DNA of 43,503 bases from Zobellia amurskyensis (GCF_009725985.1 NZ_RCNR01000040.1:1-43503); one strand, 5' to 3'; positions 1 through 9,239 are shown, counted from the stretch's first letter. Program-made: numbers and translations. Notes: generated by a model not told the origin, from the letters alone.

Positions 1-2106
1 GGTATTCCCCTTTTTGGTTCCTAATTTTCCACCACCACATGCTAGAGCAATAAATTGCTTTCCTTTTACTTCATATAGGGCTGGTGTTGCAAAGGCCGGG
101 GCAGGTAGTTTATATTCCCATAATTTGGCTCCGGTATGTTTGTCGAAAACCCTAAAATAACCGTCGCGGGTAGCAGCTATAAACAGGAGTCCGTTTTCGG
201 TAATTACTGGACCTCCGTAATTTTCTGTTCCCGTTCCGGTGATGCCTTTTTCCAAGAGTTCCGGTGATTCGCCCAAAACAATAGACCAAATATACTCTCC
301 GGTATTTAAATTAATGGCATGCATTGTTCCCCACGGCGGGTCTATGGCCGGTAGCCCGTTCTTATCCAAAAATTTATGGTAGCCCAAGTGTTTGTAGGGC
401 ATGCGATATCCTTTTTCAGAATTAGTGTTTTCCGAAACGTTATGTTTAATTTCCTGATTGAACAGAAAACGAATAAGTGCATTTTTTTCCTTCTGTTTCA
501 ATTGTGGAAAACCCGTCATCATCCCTTTCCCGTTTGCAATGATAGAAGAGATTTCATCTTTAGATTTACGGAGTTCAATATCTATCAATGAAGGAAATCC
601 GCTTGTGGCCAATCCTTTTCTATCCGCTTGATGACAGCTCACACAATATTTACTATAGGTAGCCTCGCCCAAGGGCAAGGTTTCTAACTTGGTGTCGTTT
701 ATACCCATTTGCATAATCCAGGGCATCTCGTTAGAATTCACATAAATAATCCCTTCTTCAGGGTCGGCCCCTGTACCGCCCCATTCCGCGGCCCCATCGT
801 AACCGGGTAAAAGTAAGGTAGGCTCTAAGCTTGGTGGGGAATAGATACGCTTGTCCAATTTCCTCAAAATGGCTTTAAGGGAATCCGGGTTTTCCGCATA
901 CGGACTCACATTGTTTTCTGTGATTTCTGTGGATTGCCGTGCAAAGGGCTTCGGTTTTACGGGAATAGGCTGGGTGGGCCAAGTCTCCTCACCATTCAAA
1001 GTAGACGACGGTACAGCAATTTCTTTGATATCAAAAAGGGGTTCGCCCGTTTTTCGGTCAAAAACATACACATAACCTTGTTTGGTAACCTGAGCCACGG
1101 CAGCAATTTTTTTACCTTCTCGTTCTACCATCAAAAGATTGGGTGGGGCAGGAGGGTCACGGTCCCATAGATCATGATGTGTAAATTGAAAATGCCATAG
1201 CCTTTTGCCCGTATTCGCATCCAAAGCCAACAGGCAGTCAGAATAAAGGTTGGTTCCTTTTCGGGCTCCCCCGTAAAAATCAGGTGCAGCGGAACCTATA
1301 GGGGCATAAATGATTTCCAGTTCTTCGTCTACCGCCATACCGGCCCAATTGTTGGCCGCGCCCACCTCATCACTTAAATAAGCATTTTCTTCCCAGGTAT
1401 CATAACCTTCCTCCTCAGGATGCGGAATGGTATGAAAAACCCATTCTACGGCACCTGTAATGACGTTGAATGCCATAAGATTTCCCGGAGCGGCGCCAGA
1501 ACCTTCGGAGAGCCGAAGGGGCATTACAATTAGATTTTTGAAAATGGTTCCTGGCGTATTGGATATTACGAACTTTTCCCGCGCACTTTCGGGCATTCCT
1601 GAGCGTAGGTCTATTTTACCGTTATCGCCAAAAGTGGATATAGGCTTTCCCGTTAGGGCATCCAAAGCAAAAAGATGAGGTCCGCGTGTACAGAGGATTC
1701 GTTTGTCATCCCCCTCTTCCCAATACGACACTCCTCTACTGGTAGAGTGCCAAACTTGTATGGAATCGCCAAACTGCCAAATTTCCTTACCCGTTTTGGC
1801 ATTTAAAGCTACTACCCTGAGTGCTGCGGTAACCCCGTACAGCATACTATCCACCACCAATGGATTCATCTGCATCTGGCCCCAATCTGCCGCTTCATAC
1901 GTCCAGGCCACTTTTAGGTCTTTTACGTTTTCCTTGGTAAACTCGGAAAGGGTAGAGTAGTGACTACGGCCCGGGTCTCCCAAATAGGAAGACCATGTGG
2001 TATAGGCCTTATTTGCTGGTTCTTGTTTTGTATCTGATTGACAACTAAAAAGCACAATACCCAGAGCAGTGCACAACAGGGGTAAAATTATTTTTTTTGA
2101 AAACAT
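1..2106 (-). CDS. PQQ-dependent dehydrogenase with internal cytochrome c domain (3' end missing)
   Basis: The gene starts with ATG at 2106 and stays open for 702 codons to the window edge, so its C-terminus is missing. The N-terminus is a lipoprotein signal with lipobox LFSC (Cys22). Repeated blade motifs of the type 'A-L-(D/N)-A-x-T-G-K-x-(I/L)-W' indicate an eight-bladed quinoprotein propeller. A c-type haem domain is inserted late in the propeller: CVSCH at residues 488-492, with Met529/Met530 in a GMMTGFP stretch as likely sixth ligand. The family oxidises sugars or alcohols in the periplasm and passes electrons from PQQ through haem c to the respiratory chain. It lies 64 bp downstream of the GH95 gene on the same strand, so the two are probably co-transcribed and the dehydrogenase may act on the released sugar. 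The substrate cannot be told from the sequence. Confidence 0.9.
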   Translation of the reverse strand, partial: MFSKKIILPLLCTALGIVLFSCQSDTKQEPANKAYTTWSSYLGDPGRSHYSTLSEFTKENVKDLKVAWTYEAADWGQMQMNPLVVDSMLYGVTAALRVVALNAKTGKEIWQFGDSIQVWHSTSRGVSYWEEGDDKRILCTRGPHLFALDALTGKPISTFGDNGKIDLRSGMPESAREKFVISNTPGTIFKNLIVMPLRLSEGSGAAPGNLMAFNVITGAVEWVFHTIPHPEEEGYDTWEENAYLSDEVGAANNWAGMAVDEELEIIYAPIGSAAPDFYGGARKGTNLYSDCLLALDANTGKRLWHFQFTHHDLWDRDPPAPPNLLMVEREGKKIAAVAQVTKQGYVYVFDRKTGEPLFDIKEIAVPSSTLNGEETWPTQPIPVKPKPFARQSTEITENNVSPYAENPDSLKAILRKLDKRIYSPPSLEPTLLLPGYDGAAEWGGTGADPEEGIIYVNSNEMPWIMQMGINDTKLETLPLGEATYSKYCVSCHQADRKGLATSGFPSLIDIELRKSKDEISSIIANGKGMMTGFPQLKQKEKNALIRFLFNQEIKHNVSENTNSEKGYRMPYKHLGYHKFLDKNGLPAIDPPWGTMHAINLNTGEYIWSIVLGESPELLEKGITGTGTENYGGPVITENGLLFIAATRDGYFRVFDKHTGAKLWEYKLPAPAFATPALYEVKGKQFIALACGGGKLGTKKGNT

Positions 2107-2170
2107 ATAGGAGAAAGTATAGCTTTCCTAAATGTAGGCAAAAACTGAAAACTAGGGTGCAATGAAATTT

Positions 2171-4594
2171 CTACCAATCAAATTCTACTGTTTCATTGGG
2201 TTTTAGAGTAACCTCTTTCTGTTTACTTCCGTGTTTTAAAACGGTAGCTCCTCCGGTAGCGGAATGTATTTTTACTTTAGTTGGTACTTTGTTGCTCCAA
2301 GTAATGGCAATTTCAAAATTTCCACGAGCTTTTAGACCTTCAACGAAGCCATTGGCCCACACATCTGGCAAAGCAGGTAAAAGCTGAATCTCTTGCATAG
2401 AGGACTGTACCAACATTTCTACTACTGCAGCGGCTCCTCCAAAATTTCCGTCAATTTGGAAAGGTGGGTGTGCATCAAACAAGTTGGGATACGTTCCGCC
2501 TCCTTTTTCATAGGACGCCCGTACACCATCTGGTGCAACATAACGTAACAGTTCACGATATTGTTTGTACGCTCGGTTTCCATCTAATAAGCGAGCCCAA
2601 AGATTAATGCGCCATCCTTTTGACCAGCCAGTGGTTTCATCGCCCTTAATGTTTAAAGTGGTCCTTGTAGCATCTGCTAATTCTGGTGTTTTTTCCGGAC
2701 TGATATGATGCCCTGGGTATAAACCGTACAAATGCGATTGGTGACGGTGTTTGGGATCTAGGTCTTCCCAGTCATGATACCATTCCTGTAAATTTCCTTT
2801 TTTTCCTACTTGGTAGGGATAGAGTTTGGCAAGCGCCTTTTTTAGTCGAGTTCTGAATTCCACATCGGTTTTTAGGGTTTCTGACGCTGCTATGGTCTGT
2901 TGAAAACATTCCTTGATCATGGCAAGATCTGATGTTGAACCGTACAAGGTTGCACCTTGATATCCGTCTGGAGTAATAAATTTATTTTCGGGTGATGTTC
3001 CCGGTGAAGTAACCAAGTTTCCATTTTTATCTTCTACCAACCATTCTAAACAAAACTCTGCGGCTCCTTTCAGTAGGGGATAGGCTTTATCCTGTAGAAA
3101 ATCTAAATCTTGAGAAAACGTATAGTGTTCCCATAAATGCGAGCTTAACCAGGTTCCGCCCATATTCCAGTTGGCCCAATTGATTCCACCTTCACCAAAG
3201 TCGCCCACAGGATTACTCATCGCCCAAATATCCGAGTTATGGCATGCGGCCCATCCGCCGGCACCGTAAAAGGTCTTAGCGGTTACTTTACCTGTTTTGG
3301 CTATATTTTCAATAAAGCCCAACATAGGCTGGTGCATTTCAGAAAGGTTAGCATTCTCTGCTAGCCAATAATTTTCTTCGGCATTGATGTTTAAAGTGTA
3401 GTTACTGCTCCATGGTGGTCTTATGTACGGATTCCAAATACCCTGTAAGTTGGCAGGTACATTTGGTGTTCTTGAACTAGAAATCAACAAATACCGACCA
3501 TATTGAAAATAGAGTACCTCCAGGTTTTTGTCTTCTTCGCCTTTAGCATAGCGTTTTAAACGCTCATCTGTGGGCAGGTCTTTCGCAGTAGTTTCTCCAA
3601 GGTCTAAATGCACTCGGTTAAAATATTTTTGATGGTCTTTAAGATGATTTTCCAATATAGACTCAAAAGATTTTGAGCTTGCTTTTGAAAGTTGTGAGGC
3701 AGCAATTGTTTTATGGTCGGCACCTTCGGTAGCGGGGTTTTTGTCGAATCCGTTGAAGCTAGTGGCCATGGAAATATAAACAACAGCTTCCGTACCATTT
3801 TTTAAGGCAACCGATTTGTCTGTGCTTTCCAATTCTCCGTCCGTATTCTGTATTTTAAAAAGTGATGTAAAACGTGTTCCTTTATTTGAGTCAAACTGAA
3901 CTGGGTTCGGAATTTTACCGCGGTAACTGGGTTCTACATGATAAGGGGCGTAACCGCTTACTTCTAGAGTAGATTCGTTACTCGTAACCTCATATTTAAG
4001 CAAACTGTTAAATCCAATATTAAAATTAAGCGCTCCTTTTTTACTGCTCTTTAGGCGAATGACCATGGCCTGCTCATCATGGGAAATAAGATACTCACGA
4101 GTAAAAGTGATGCCATCTACATTATACGTTACCGTAGAAAGCGCTTTTTCTAATTCAAGCTGACGGTGGTAGGAGGTGGGCTGGTTCTTATGTTCAAAAT
4201 TTAAGTATACGGTACCTAAAGGCATGTAGGATTGAGAGAAGCTTCCCTGTAATTTCGTTTGCAGCGAATCAGCAAGTTTATAATTTTCGTTTTTTAGCGC
4301 TTCGCGGATTTCAGGAACATTTTTGTATGCTTCTGGACTCATGTTTGGGTCCACAGGTTCGCCGCTCCAAAGTGTAGCATCATTTAAATAAATAGAATCG
4401 GTAGCAACACCCCCAAAAATTGATGCTCCGGCTTTTCCATTGCCTAGAACCAAGGTTTCCTCAAAATGTTCGGCCGGCCTGTCAAACCAAAGGGCATTTG
4501 AAGATTGCGAAGAGAGAAGGTTTGCCGAAACCAACGTAAACAAAATGGGTAGTACAAATGCTTTTTTTAGCAAACTAATGAACGGTTTGATCAT
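2171..4594 (-). CDS. Glycoside hydrolase family 95 (alpha-L-fucosidase / alpha-L-galactosidase type)
   Basis: This is an 807-residue secreted protein whose length fits GH95. I chose the ATG at 4594 because it gives a clean signal peptide (MIKPFISLLKKAF then a hydrophobic run ending near SSQ); the frame stays open 15 codons further upstream without a better start. Family signatures are present: GNGKAGASIFGG and LNDATLWSGEP near the N-terminus, NIN at 402-404 (the two Asn that activate water), SPEN with the general acid Glu536, and DGNFGG with Asp715. GH95 enzymes invert alpha-1,2-linked L-fucose or related L-galactose ends. A PQQ dehydrogenase gene follows, and a divergent acyltransferase/DUF1080 pair starts 170 bp away. 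The family is clear; the choice between fucose and L-galactose is open. Confidence 0.95.
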   Translation of the reverse strand: MIKPFISLLKKAFVLPILFTLVSANLLSSQSSNALWFDRPAEHFEETLVLGNGKAGASIFGGVATDSIYLNDATLWSGEPVDPNMSPEAYKNVPEIREALKNENYKLADSLQTKLQGSFSQSYMPLGTVYLNFEHKNQPTSYHRQLELEKALSTVTYNVDGITFTREYLISHDEQAMVIRLKSSKKGALNFNIGFNSLLKYEVTSNESTLEVSGYAPYHVEPSYRGKIPNPVQFDSNKGTRFTSLFKIQNTDGELESTDKSVALKNGTEAVVYISMATSFNGFDKNPATEGADHKTIAASQLSKASSKSFESILENHLKDHQKYFNRVHLDLGETTAKDLPTDERLKRYAKGEEDKNLEVLYFQYGRYLLISSSRTPNVPANLQGIWNPYIRPPWSSNYTLNINAEENYWLAENANLSEMHQPMLGFIENIAKTGKVTAKTFYGAGGWAACHNSDIWAMSNPVGDFGEGGINWANWNMGGTWLSSHLWEHYTFSQDLDFLQDKAYPLLKGAAEFCLEWLVEDKNGNLVTSPGTSPENKFITPDGYQGATLYGSTSDLAMIKECFQQTIAASETLKTDVEFRTRLKKALAKLYPYQVGKKGNLQEWYHDWEDLDPKHRHQSHLYGLYPGHHISPEKTPELADATRTTLNIKGDETTGWSKGWRINLWARLLDGNRAYKQYRELLRYVAPDGVRASYEKGGGTYPNLFDAHPPFQIDGNFGGAAAVVEMLVQSSMQEIQLLPALPDVWANGFVEGLKARGNFEIAITWSNKVPTKVKIHSATGGATVLKHGSKQKEVTLKPNETVEFDW

Positions 4595-4764
4595 GAAAAT
4601 GAAGGTATGTGAAATTAGACGGTAGCAAGATAGCAGCAATTAGTAAACGACAATGGTATTATTTTTTCTAAATTAGGGCAAATTTCAACCTAAAAGGCCC
4701 TACTTATCACGTTAGAATGAAAAGTGACCAAAAGACTGAAATTCTAATCTGATCCAACCAGCCT
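4595..4764. promoter_or_regulatory. Divergent intergenic region between GH95 and acyltransferase genes
   Basis: These 170 bases must carry the promoters of both divergent operons. No convincing TAnnTTTG box is seen for either side. A perfect 7-bp inverted repeat, TTAGAAT (4712-4718) and ATTCTAA (4741-4747), lies just upstream of the plus-strand gene; it could be an operator or a 5' leader hairpin. This is inference from sequence symmetry only. Confidence 0.3.
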
Positions 4765-5871
4765 ATGTCTCAACTAGCCGATAATGTCTCAAAGCGTCTT
4801 TTTTCTTTGGATGTCTTTAGAGGACTAACTATGTTTTTATTGATTGCCGAGGCGGCAGGTTTTCACCATAACTTTTCAGAACTGACGGAAGGAACGGCAT
4901 TTTCCGGTCTAGCGCATCAATTGCATCACCACCCATGGAACGGACTCCGATTTTGGGATTTAATCCAACCGTTTTTTATGTTCATTGTTGGGGTGGCTAT
5001 GCCTTTTTCTTTACGGAAACGTTTGGCATCAGGAGATAAAAAAGGGGTGACCAAACATATTTTACGTAGATGCTTTTTACTGTTCACTTTTGGTGTTTTA
5101 TTACATTGTGTGTATAGTCACGCGCTGGTTTGGGAACTATGGAACGTACTGGTACAATTGGCCTTCACCATTTTGATTGCTTATGCGATAATGAACCTTC
5201 CTAATAAAATACAAATTGGTATATCCTTGGGGTTGCTGGTGTTAACTGAAATTTTATATCGAACTTATAATCCTGAAGCTCCCTATGCGCAGAACCATGA
5301 GAGTTTTGGTTCTTATATAGATATGTTGGTCATGGGTCAGGTAAATGATGGGTACTGGGTGTTCGTAAACTTTATACCTACTGCAGCCCATACAATTTGG
5401 GGTGTCATCTGTGGAAAAGTTTTATTATCGCATATGTCTTCAGCCGAAAAAATAAAACCATTTCTTATTTGGGGAAGCGCTTTGGTAATTCTTGGTTTTG
5501 CGATGGATTTTGCAGGCATCACACCAATCGTAAAACGTATTGCAACAAGTTCTTTTACCTTGGCATCAGGTGGCTTGGCTATTTTGACATTAACACTTTT
5601 CTACTGGCTTATTGATATAAAAGGATATCAAAAGAATTGGCTTAAGATTTTCTCTGTAGTGGGCACTAACTCTATTTTTATCTATCTCTTTGCCGAAACA
5701 GTGGGCGTACAGTGGTTTAGGGGATTTGGACAAATCTGGACGGAGGGCTTGCTAGCTCCAATTGGTATTTCCGAAAAAGTAATCATGGTGATCAATGCTT
5801 TCCTTGTACTGTACATCTTTTGGTACATTACCTACTTTTTGGACAAGCATAAGGTGTACTTTAAAGTATAA
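4765..5871 (+). CDS. DUF5009 / HGSNAT-like multi-pass acyltransferase
   Basis: This 368-residue integral membrane protein has about ten hydrophobic segments. It starts with the family hallmark RLFSLDVFRGLTMFLL (residues 11-26), followed by HHHPWNGLRFWDLIQPFFMF, both typical of the DUF5009/heparan-alpha-glucosaminide N-acetyltransferase-like family (NagX, YeiB relatives). Characterised relatives carry an acetyl group from cytoplasmic acetyl-CoA across the membrane to a sugar amino group. Bacterial members often sit next to glycosidase genes, as here. A DUF1080 lipoprotein gene follows after 40 bp on the same strand, so they form a probable operon. The acceptor sugar is unknown, and transport without acyl transfer remains possible. 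Confidence 0.85.
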   Translation: MSQLADNVSKRLFSLDVFRGLTMFLLIAEAAGFHHNFSELTEGTAFSGLAHQLHHHPWNGLRFWDLIQPFFMFIVGVAMPFSLRKRLASGDKKGVTKHILRRCFLLFTFGVLLHCVYSHALVWELWNVLVQLAFTILIAYAIMNLPNKIQIGISLGLLVLTEILYRTYNPEAPYAQNHESFGSYIDMLVMGQVNDGYWVFVNFIPTAAHTIWGVICGKVLLSHMSSAEKIKPFLIWGSALVILGFAMDFAGITPIVKRIATSSFTLASGGLAILTLTLFYWLIDIKGYQKNWLKIFSVVGTNSIFIYLFAETVGVQWFRGFGQIWTEGLLAPIGISEKVIMVINAFLVLYIFWYITYFLDKHKVYFKV

Positions 5872-5911
5872 AACTCATATCTTAAATATAATTTTATTCA
5901 ATACGCATATT

Positions 5912-6706
5912 ATGAATCGCATTAAAATTGTTCTTTTTATTTCTTCTATTGCCTTAATGGCCTGTAACTCCACTAAAACAACGGTAACCGAAGCGGGTTG
6001 GGAGGACATGTTCAATGGTAAAAATCTAGATGGATGGACCACAAAAATCCATCATTATGAGACCGGCGACAATTTTGGCGATACTTTCCGTGCAGAAGAC
6101 GGTATGATCCAAGTGCGCTATGATCAGTACGAAGGCGATTTCAATGACAGGTTTGGCCACTTGTATTTTGATAAACCTTATTCTAGTTTTCACCTTTCTA
6201 TGGAATATAGATTTGTTGGGGATTTACATCCGGGAGCACCCGTTTTTACTGAAATGAACAGCGGTGTTATGTATCATTCCCAAGACCCAAGAACGATGTT
6301 AAAAGAACAGAACTGGCCTATATCCGTAGAAATGCAGTTTTTAGGAGGTATTAATGAAGGCGAAGCAAGGCCAACGGGTAACATGTGTTCCCCGGGAACG
6401 GAGATTGAGTATGAGGGTAAAATATACCCTAGCCATTGTTTAAGGTCGTCTTCAAAAACGTATTATGGAGACCAATGGGTAAAAGCAGAATTGATTGTAA
6501 GAGGAGATTCTTTGGTAACACAAATTATAAATGGAGAAGTAGTTTTAGAATATACCAAACCTCAAATTGGTGGTGGTACAGTAGTTGGTTATGACCCTAA
6601 GGTTAAACAAGACGGGAAGCTATTAAAAGAAGGTATGATTGCTTTGCAGAGCGAAGGGCAGCCTATAGATTTTAGGAACGTAAAAATCAAAAACTTAAAG
6701 CCTTAA
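5912..6706 (+). CDS. DUF1080 (3-keto-disaccharide hydrolase family) lipoprotein
   Basis: I chose the ATG at 5912, giving 264 residues with a lipoprotein signal MNRIKIVLFISSIALMAC (lipid Cys18); the frame is open further upstream but overlaps the previous gene. Core family motifs are W-x-x-M-F-N-G-K-N-L-D-G-W near residues 29-41, MNSGVMYHS, the SVEMQFLGG strand and a closing GMIALQSEGQPIDFRNVKI. This is the PF06439 jelly-roll fold. Some members cleave 3-keto-glycosides made by a partner oxidoreductase; others have no assigned role. It would be anchored in a membrane facing the periplasm or the cell surface. The nearby PQQ dehydrogenase is a possible partner, but this is inference. Confidence 0.85.
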   Translation: MNRIKIVLFISSIALMACNSTKTTVTEAGWEDMFNGKNLDGWTTKIHHYETGDNFGDTFRAEDGMIQVRYDQYEGDFNDRFGHLYFDKPYSSFHLSMEYRFVGDLHPGAPVFTEMNSGVMYHSQDPRTMLKEQNWPISVEMQFLGGINEGEARPTGNMCSPGTEIEYEGKIYPSHCLRSSSKTYYGDQWVKAELIVRGDSLVTQIINGEVVLEYTKPQIGGGTVVGYDPKVKQDGKLLKEGMIALQSEGQPIDFRNVKIKNLKP

Positions 6707-6716
6707 ATACAAGAGG

Positions 6717-7103
6717 TTATTTTTCATAAAGTTCAAGAGGAAGGTCATCCGGGTCTGCAAAGAAAGTAAATTTGCGGCCCGTGAATTCGTCCGTTCTAAT
6801 GGGTTCTACGGATATACCTTTATCTAAAAGCCTTTGCCTTTCTAAGGTTACGTTGTCTACTTCAAAAGCTAAATGGCGTAAACCTTGAGCTTCAGGTCTA
6901 GAAGGGCGTTTAGGGGGGGTAGGAAACGAGAATAACTCAATTATGTATTCTCCGTTAAGCGCAAGATCCAGCTTATAGGACTGTCGTTCCTCCCTAAAAA
7001 TTTCAGTCATAATATCAAGACCTAAAACATCCACATAAAAGTGTTTGGACTTTTGATAATCAGAGCATATAATAGCGATGTGATGTACTTTATTGAAGGC
7101 CAT
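6717..7103 (-). CDS. VOC family protein (YaeR/GloA-like)
   Basis: This small 128-residue protein has the paired beta-alpha-beta-beta-beta units of the vicinal oxygen chelate fold. Likely metal ligands are His in KVHHIAI near the N-terminus, Glu in YIIELFSFP, His in GLRHLAFEVDN and Glu in LPLELYEK at the end. This spacing matches the YaeR-like subgroup close to glyoxalase I, whose substrate is not established. It begins 18 bp after the ctpA stop and is very probably the last gene of an rnpA-ctpA-VOC operon. Its stop lies 10 bp from that of the convergent DUF1080 gene. Cytoplasmic; no signal peptide. Confidence 0.88.
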   Translation of the reverse strand: MAFNKVHHIAIICSDYQKSKHFYVDVLGLDIMTEIFREERQSYKLDLALNGEYIIELFSFPTPPKRPSRPEAQGLRHLAFEVDNVTLERQRLLDKGISVEPIRTDEFTGRKFTFFADPDDLPLELYEK

Positions 7104-7121
7104 AGTTAAAACGAAAAAGCT

Positions 7122-8753
7122 TTATTTTAAGATACTCCAATATTTATTTTCATTACTTAAAAGTTCAGTGGCAGCTAAAATAGCATCGTCATTTTTTAAG
7201 TAGTAGTCATAAAGTCCTTCGCGGTAGAAATAGCGCTTAACAATTTCATCCTGAAGCTTACTTTGTATTTCTCTTTGGTAATCGTCCAAAGCAACAATTT
7301 TACTTTTTTCAATATCCAACAATAACGTTCTGAAGTCGTTTTCGATAGCATCATTAAAAATAACCTCTTCACGGTTGGTCATGGCCGCTTTTAAAGTTTT
7401 TTCAGTTTTGGTCTCGTATGAGAAGTCGCTTTTGGAAACGAAGGTTTTAAAATCCGCATAATCCTTATCGGAAAATTTAAAATTAGCTACGTCATCCATT
7501 TGGTGTTTGTAGAAGTAGTTTGTAGCGTAATCAAAAATAACATTGTTATTCAACAGGGCGGTAGTAAGCTCGTTCGCTTTTGCAGAAGCCACCTCAATGT
7601 CCGGTAATACGCCACCGCCATCTTGTACTTTGCGGCCGTTGCGGGTAGTAAAGTCCTTAAAAGCGGTCTTCTTAACGGCATTATTGTCCTCATCGCGATT
7701 CCAATAGTCCAATGACTGTATACACCGCCCAGAAGGGGTGTAATAACGGCTTATAGTAACTTTTAGCTGTGTGCCGTAAGTTAGTTTCAACGGGCGCTGT
7801 ACTAATCCTTTCCCGAAGCTACGTGCACCCATAATTACCGCGCGGTCTAAATCTTGAAGTCCGCCCGATACAATTTCACTAGCGGAAGCACTACTGCCGT
7901 TAACCAAAACCACTAGCGGAATTTCCATATCTACCGACTTGTTTTTGGTCTTGTACTCTGAATTGAACTTTTTAACCTTTGATTTGGTGGTTACGATCAA
8001 CTCTCCTTTTTCAACAAAAAGGTTGGTGACATTGATGGCTTCTGAAAGCAGACCACCAGGATTGTCCCTTAAATCCAATATGATCTTTTCAGCACCTTTT
8101 CCCTTAAGGTCAAGAAGGGCTTCTTTTGTTTGGGAAGAGGCCTTTGCATTAAACCTAGACAGCACAATGTATCCTGTCTTGTCATCTATCATCTTATAAA
8201 ACGGTACCGCATCAACTTCTACAGCTGCACGGGTAATGGTGGCTATTTTTGTTTCGCCCTGTCTGTTGTAGGTTACCTCAACGGCTGTGTTATTGGCTCC
8301 TTTTAGGAGTTCGCTAGCGTTGTTGTCAAAGTCGGACACATTAATCGCACCTATTTTAATAATCTCATCGCCAGCTTTAAGTCCGGCTTTATCCGCAGGA
8401 TAATCTTTGTAAGGTTCAATAATCAACAACTTGTCCTTGAATGATCGCACCAATGCACCAATACCTGAATATTCCCCGGCATTATTAATGCGATAGGTTT
8501 CTACATCTTGTTCATTTAAAAACTTGGTGTAAGGATCAAGGTCATCTAGCATATTCTTAATGGCGGTGTCCATAAGTTCTGCCGGATTGGTCTCATCTAC
8601 ATAGTTCATGTTCAACTCCTTGAACAGGGTAGTGAAGATTTCTATTTGCTTGGCAATTTCGAAAAAATCGCTTTTCACGAAACTACTACCTGCCACCAAA
8701 ATGACTATTGCAAAGGCTGGAATCAATATTTTTTTGCCTAGCATCTTTTTCAT
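7122..8753 (-). CDS. ctpA: S41 C-terminal processing peptidase (CtpA/Prc type)
   Basis: This 543-residue protease has an N-terminal membrane anchor or signal (residues 7-25). A PDZ domain covers roughly 85-175, with AGLKAGDEIIKIG as its core, and the S41 domain follows. The catalytic Ser is Ser290 in GSSASASEI and the Lys is Lys315 in SFGKGLVQ, 25 residues apart as in other family members. LDLRDNPGGLL is the usual strand. The C-terminal helical extension (about 410-543) is common in Bacteroidota CtpA. These enzymes trim or degrade periplasmic proteins from the C-terminus. The gene lies 54 bp downstream of rnpA, a conserved order in Flavobacteriia. Confidence 0.95.
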   Translation of the reverse strand: MKKMLGKKILIPAFAIVILVAGSSFVKSDFFEIAKQIEIFTTLFKELNMNYVDETNPAELMDTAIKNMLDDLDPYTKFLNEQDVETYRINNAGEYSGIGALVRSFKDKLLIIEPYKDYPADKAGLKAGDEIIKIGAINVSDFDNNASELLKGANNTAVEVTYNRQGETKIATITRAAVEVDAVPFYKMIDDKTGYIVLSRFNAKASSQTKEALLDLKGKGAEKIILDLRDNPGGLLSEAINVTNLFVEKGELIVTTKSKVKKFNSEYKTKNKSVDMEIPLVVLVNGSSASASEIVSGGLQDLDRAVIMGARSFGKGLVQRPLKLTYGTQLKVTISRYYTPSGRCIQSLDYWNRDEDNNAVKKTAFKDFTTRNGRKVQDGGGVLPDIEVASAKANELTTALLNNNVIFDYATNYFYKHQMDDVANFKFSDKDYADFKTFVSKSDFSYETKTEKTLKAAMTNREEVIFNDAIENDFRTLLLDIEKSKIVALDDYQREIQSKLQDEIVKRYFYREGLYDYYLKNDDAILAATELLSNENKYWSILK

Positions 8754-8807
8754 TTGTTCTATAATTTGATGGGTTTTTGGTCGCGGACCATCCCTATATT
8801 TCTAAAT

Positions 8808-9197
8808 CTATTTGCCTAAATCCGGAGTGTTTTTGCTTAAAAAACGCTTTATGACGTCTTTCATCGCTTTTTCAACATTACTTTGAGAAGGCATCTCTCT
8901 ACCAAGGTATAAAAATAGAAACGCAAAAGAACCTTCACTATTGTTAAAAACAAGGTGTTTGTTAAGTCTGTAACTTTCTCGCATAAGTCGCTTTATACGA
9001 TTCCGTTTTACGGCACTCTTAAAATTCTTTTTGGGAACGGCAACACCGGTTTTTATACGGGTGTCATCTATAAAATCAGTAGGAAGATAAATAAGTTTTA
9101 TTGGAAATGAAGAAACAGGCTTCCCCTCGGCAAACAACTGCTCAATAAGTTTTTTGCTTTTCAGCTTTTCTTTTTTTGGGAAAGTGAAGTCGGCCAT
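8808..9197 (-). CDS. rnpA: Ribonuclease P protein component
   Basis: This basic 129-residue protein is the protein partner of the RNase P ribozyme, which removes 5' leaders from tRNA precursors. The signature is KRNRIKRLMRESYR, preceded by GVAVPKKNFKSAV. The ATG at 9197 starts directly with MADFTFPKKEKLKSKK. It is the first gene of the rnpA-ctpA-VOC operon. Unlike the classic arrangement in many bacteria, rpmH is not adjacent here. A strong hairpin lies directly upstream (see separate entry). Confidence 0.96.
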   Translation of the reverse strand: MADFTFPKKEKLKSKKLIEQLFAEGKPVSSFPIKLIYLPTDFIDDTRIKTGVAVPKKNFKSAVKRNRIKRLMRESYRLNKHLVFNNSEGSFAFLFLYLGREMPSQSNVEKAMKDVIKRFLSKNTPDLGK

Positions 9198-9212
9198 AAA
9201 GGTATTTTATAA

Positions 9213-9238
9213 AATTGCCCCCGTTAAAGGGGGCAATT
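9213..9238 (-). terminator. Perfect 10-bp hairpin between M1 peptidase and rnpA
   Basis: The arms AATTGCCCCC (9213-9222) and GGGGGCAATT (9229-9238) pair perfectly around a 6-base loop. On the minus strand the 3' arm runs into TTTTAT, so it reads as a terminator for the M1 peptidase transcript. It also lies just before rnpA, so it could instead be a 5' leader structure of rnpA. Confidence 0.65.
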
Positions 9239-9239
9239 G

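Noticed and set aside
376-1960. Several plus-strand frames of 70-85 codons inside the PQQ dehydrogenase gene
   Set aside because: They lie antisense to a long, well-conserved gene and have no family motifs or promoters.
4717-4752. Eleven-codon frame starting MKSDQKTEI before the acyltransferase gene
   Set aside because: Too short to support, and no evidence for a leader peptide.
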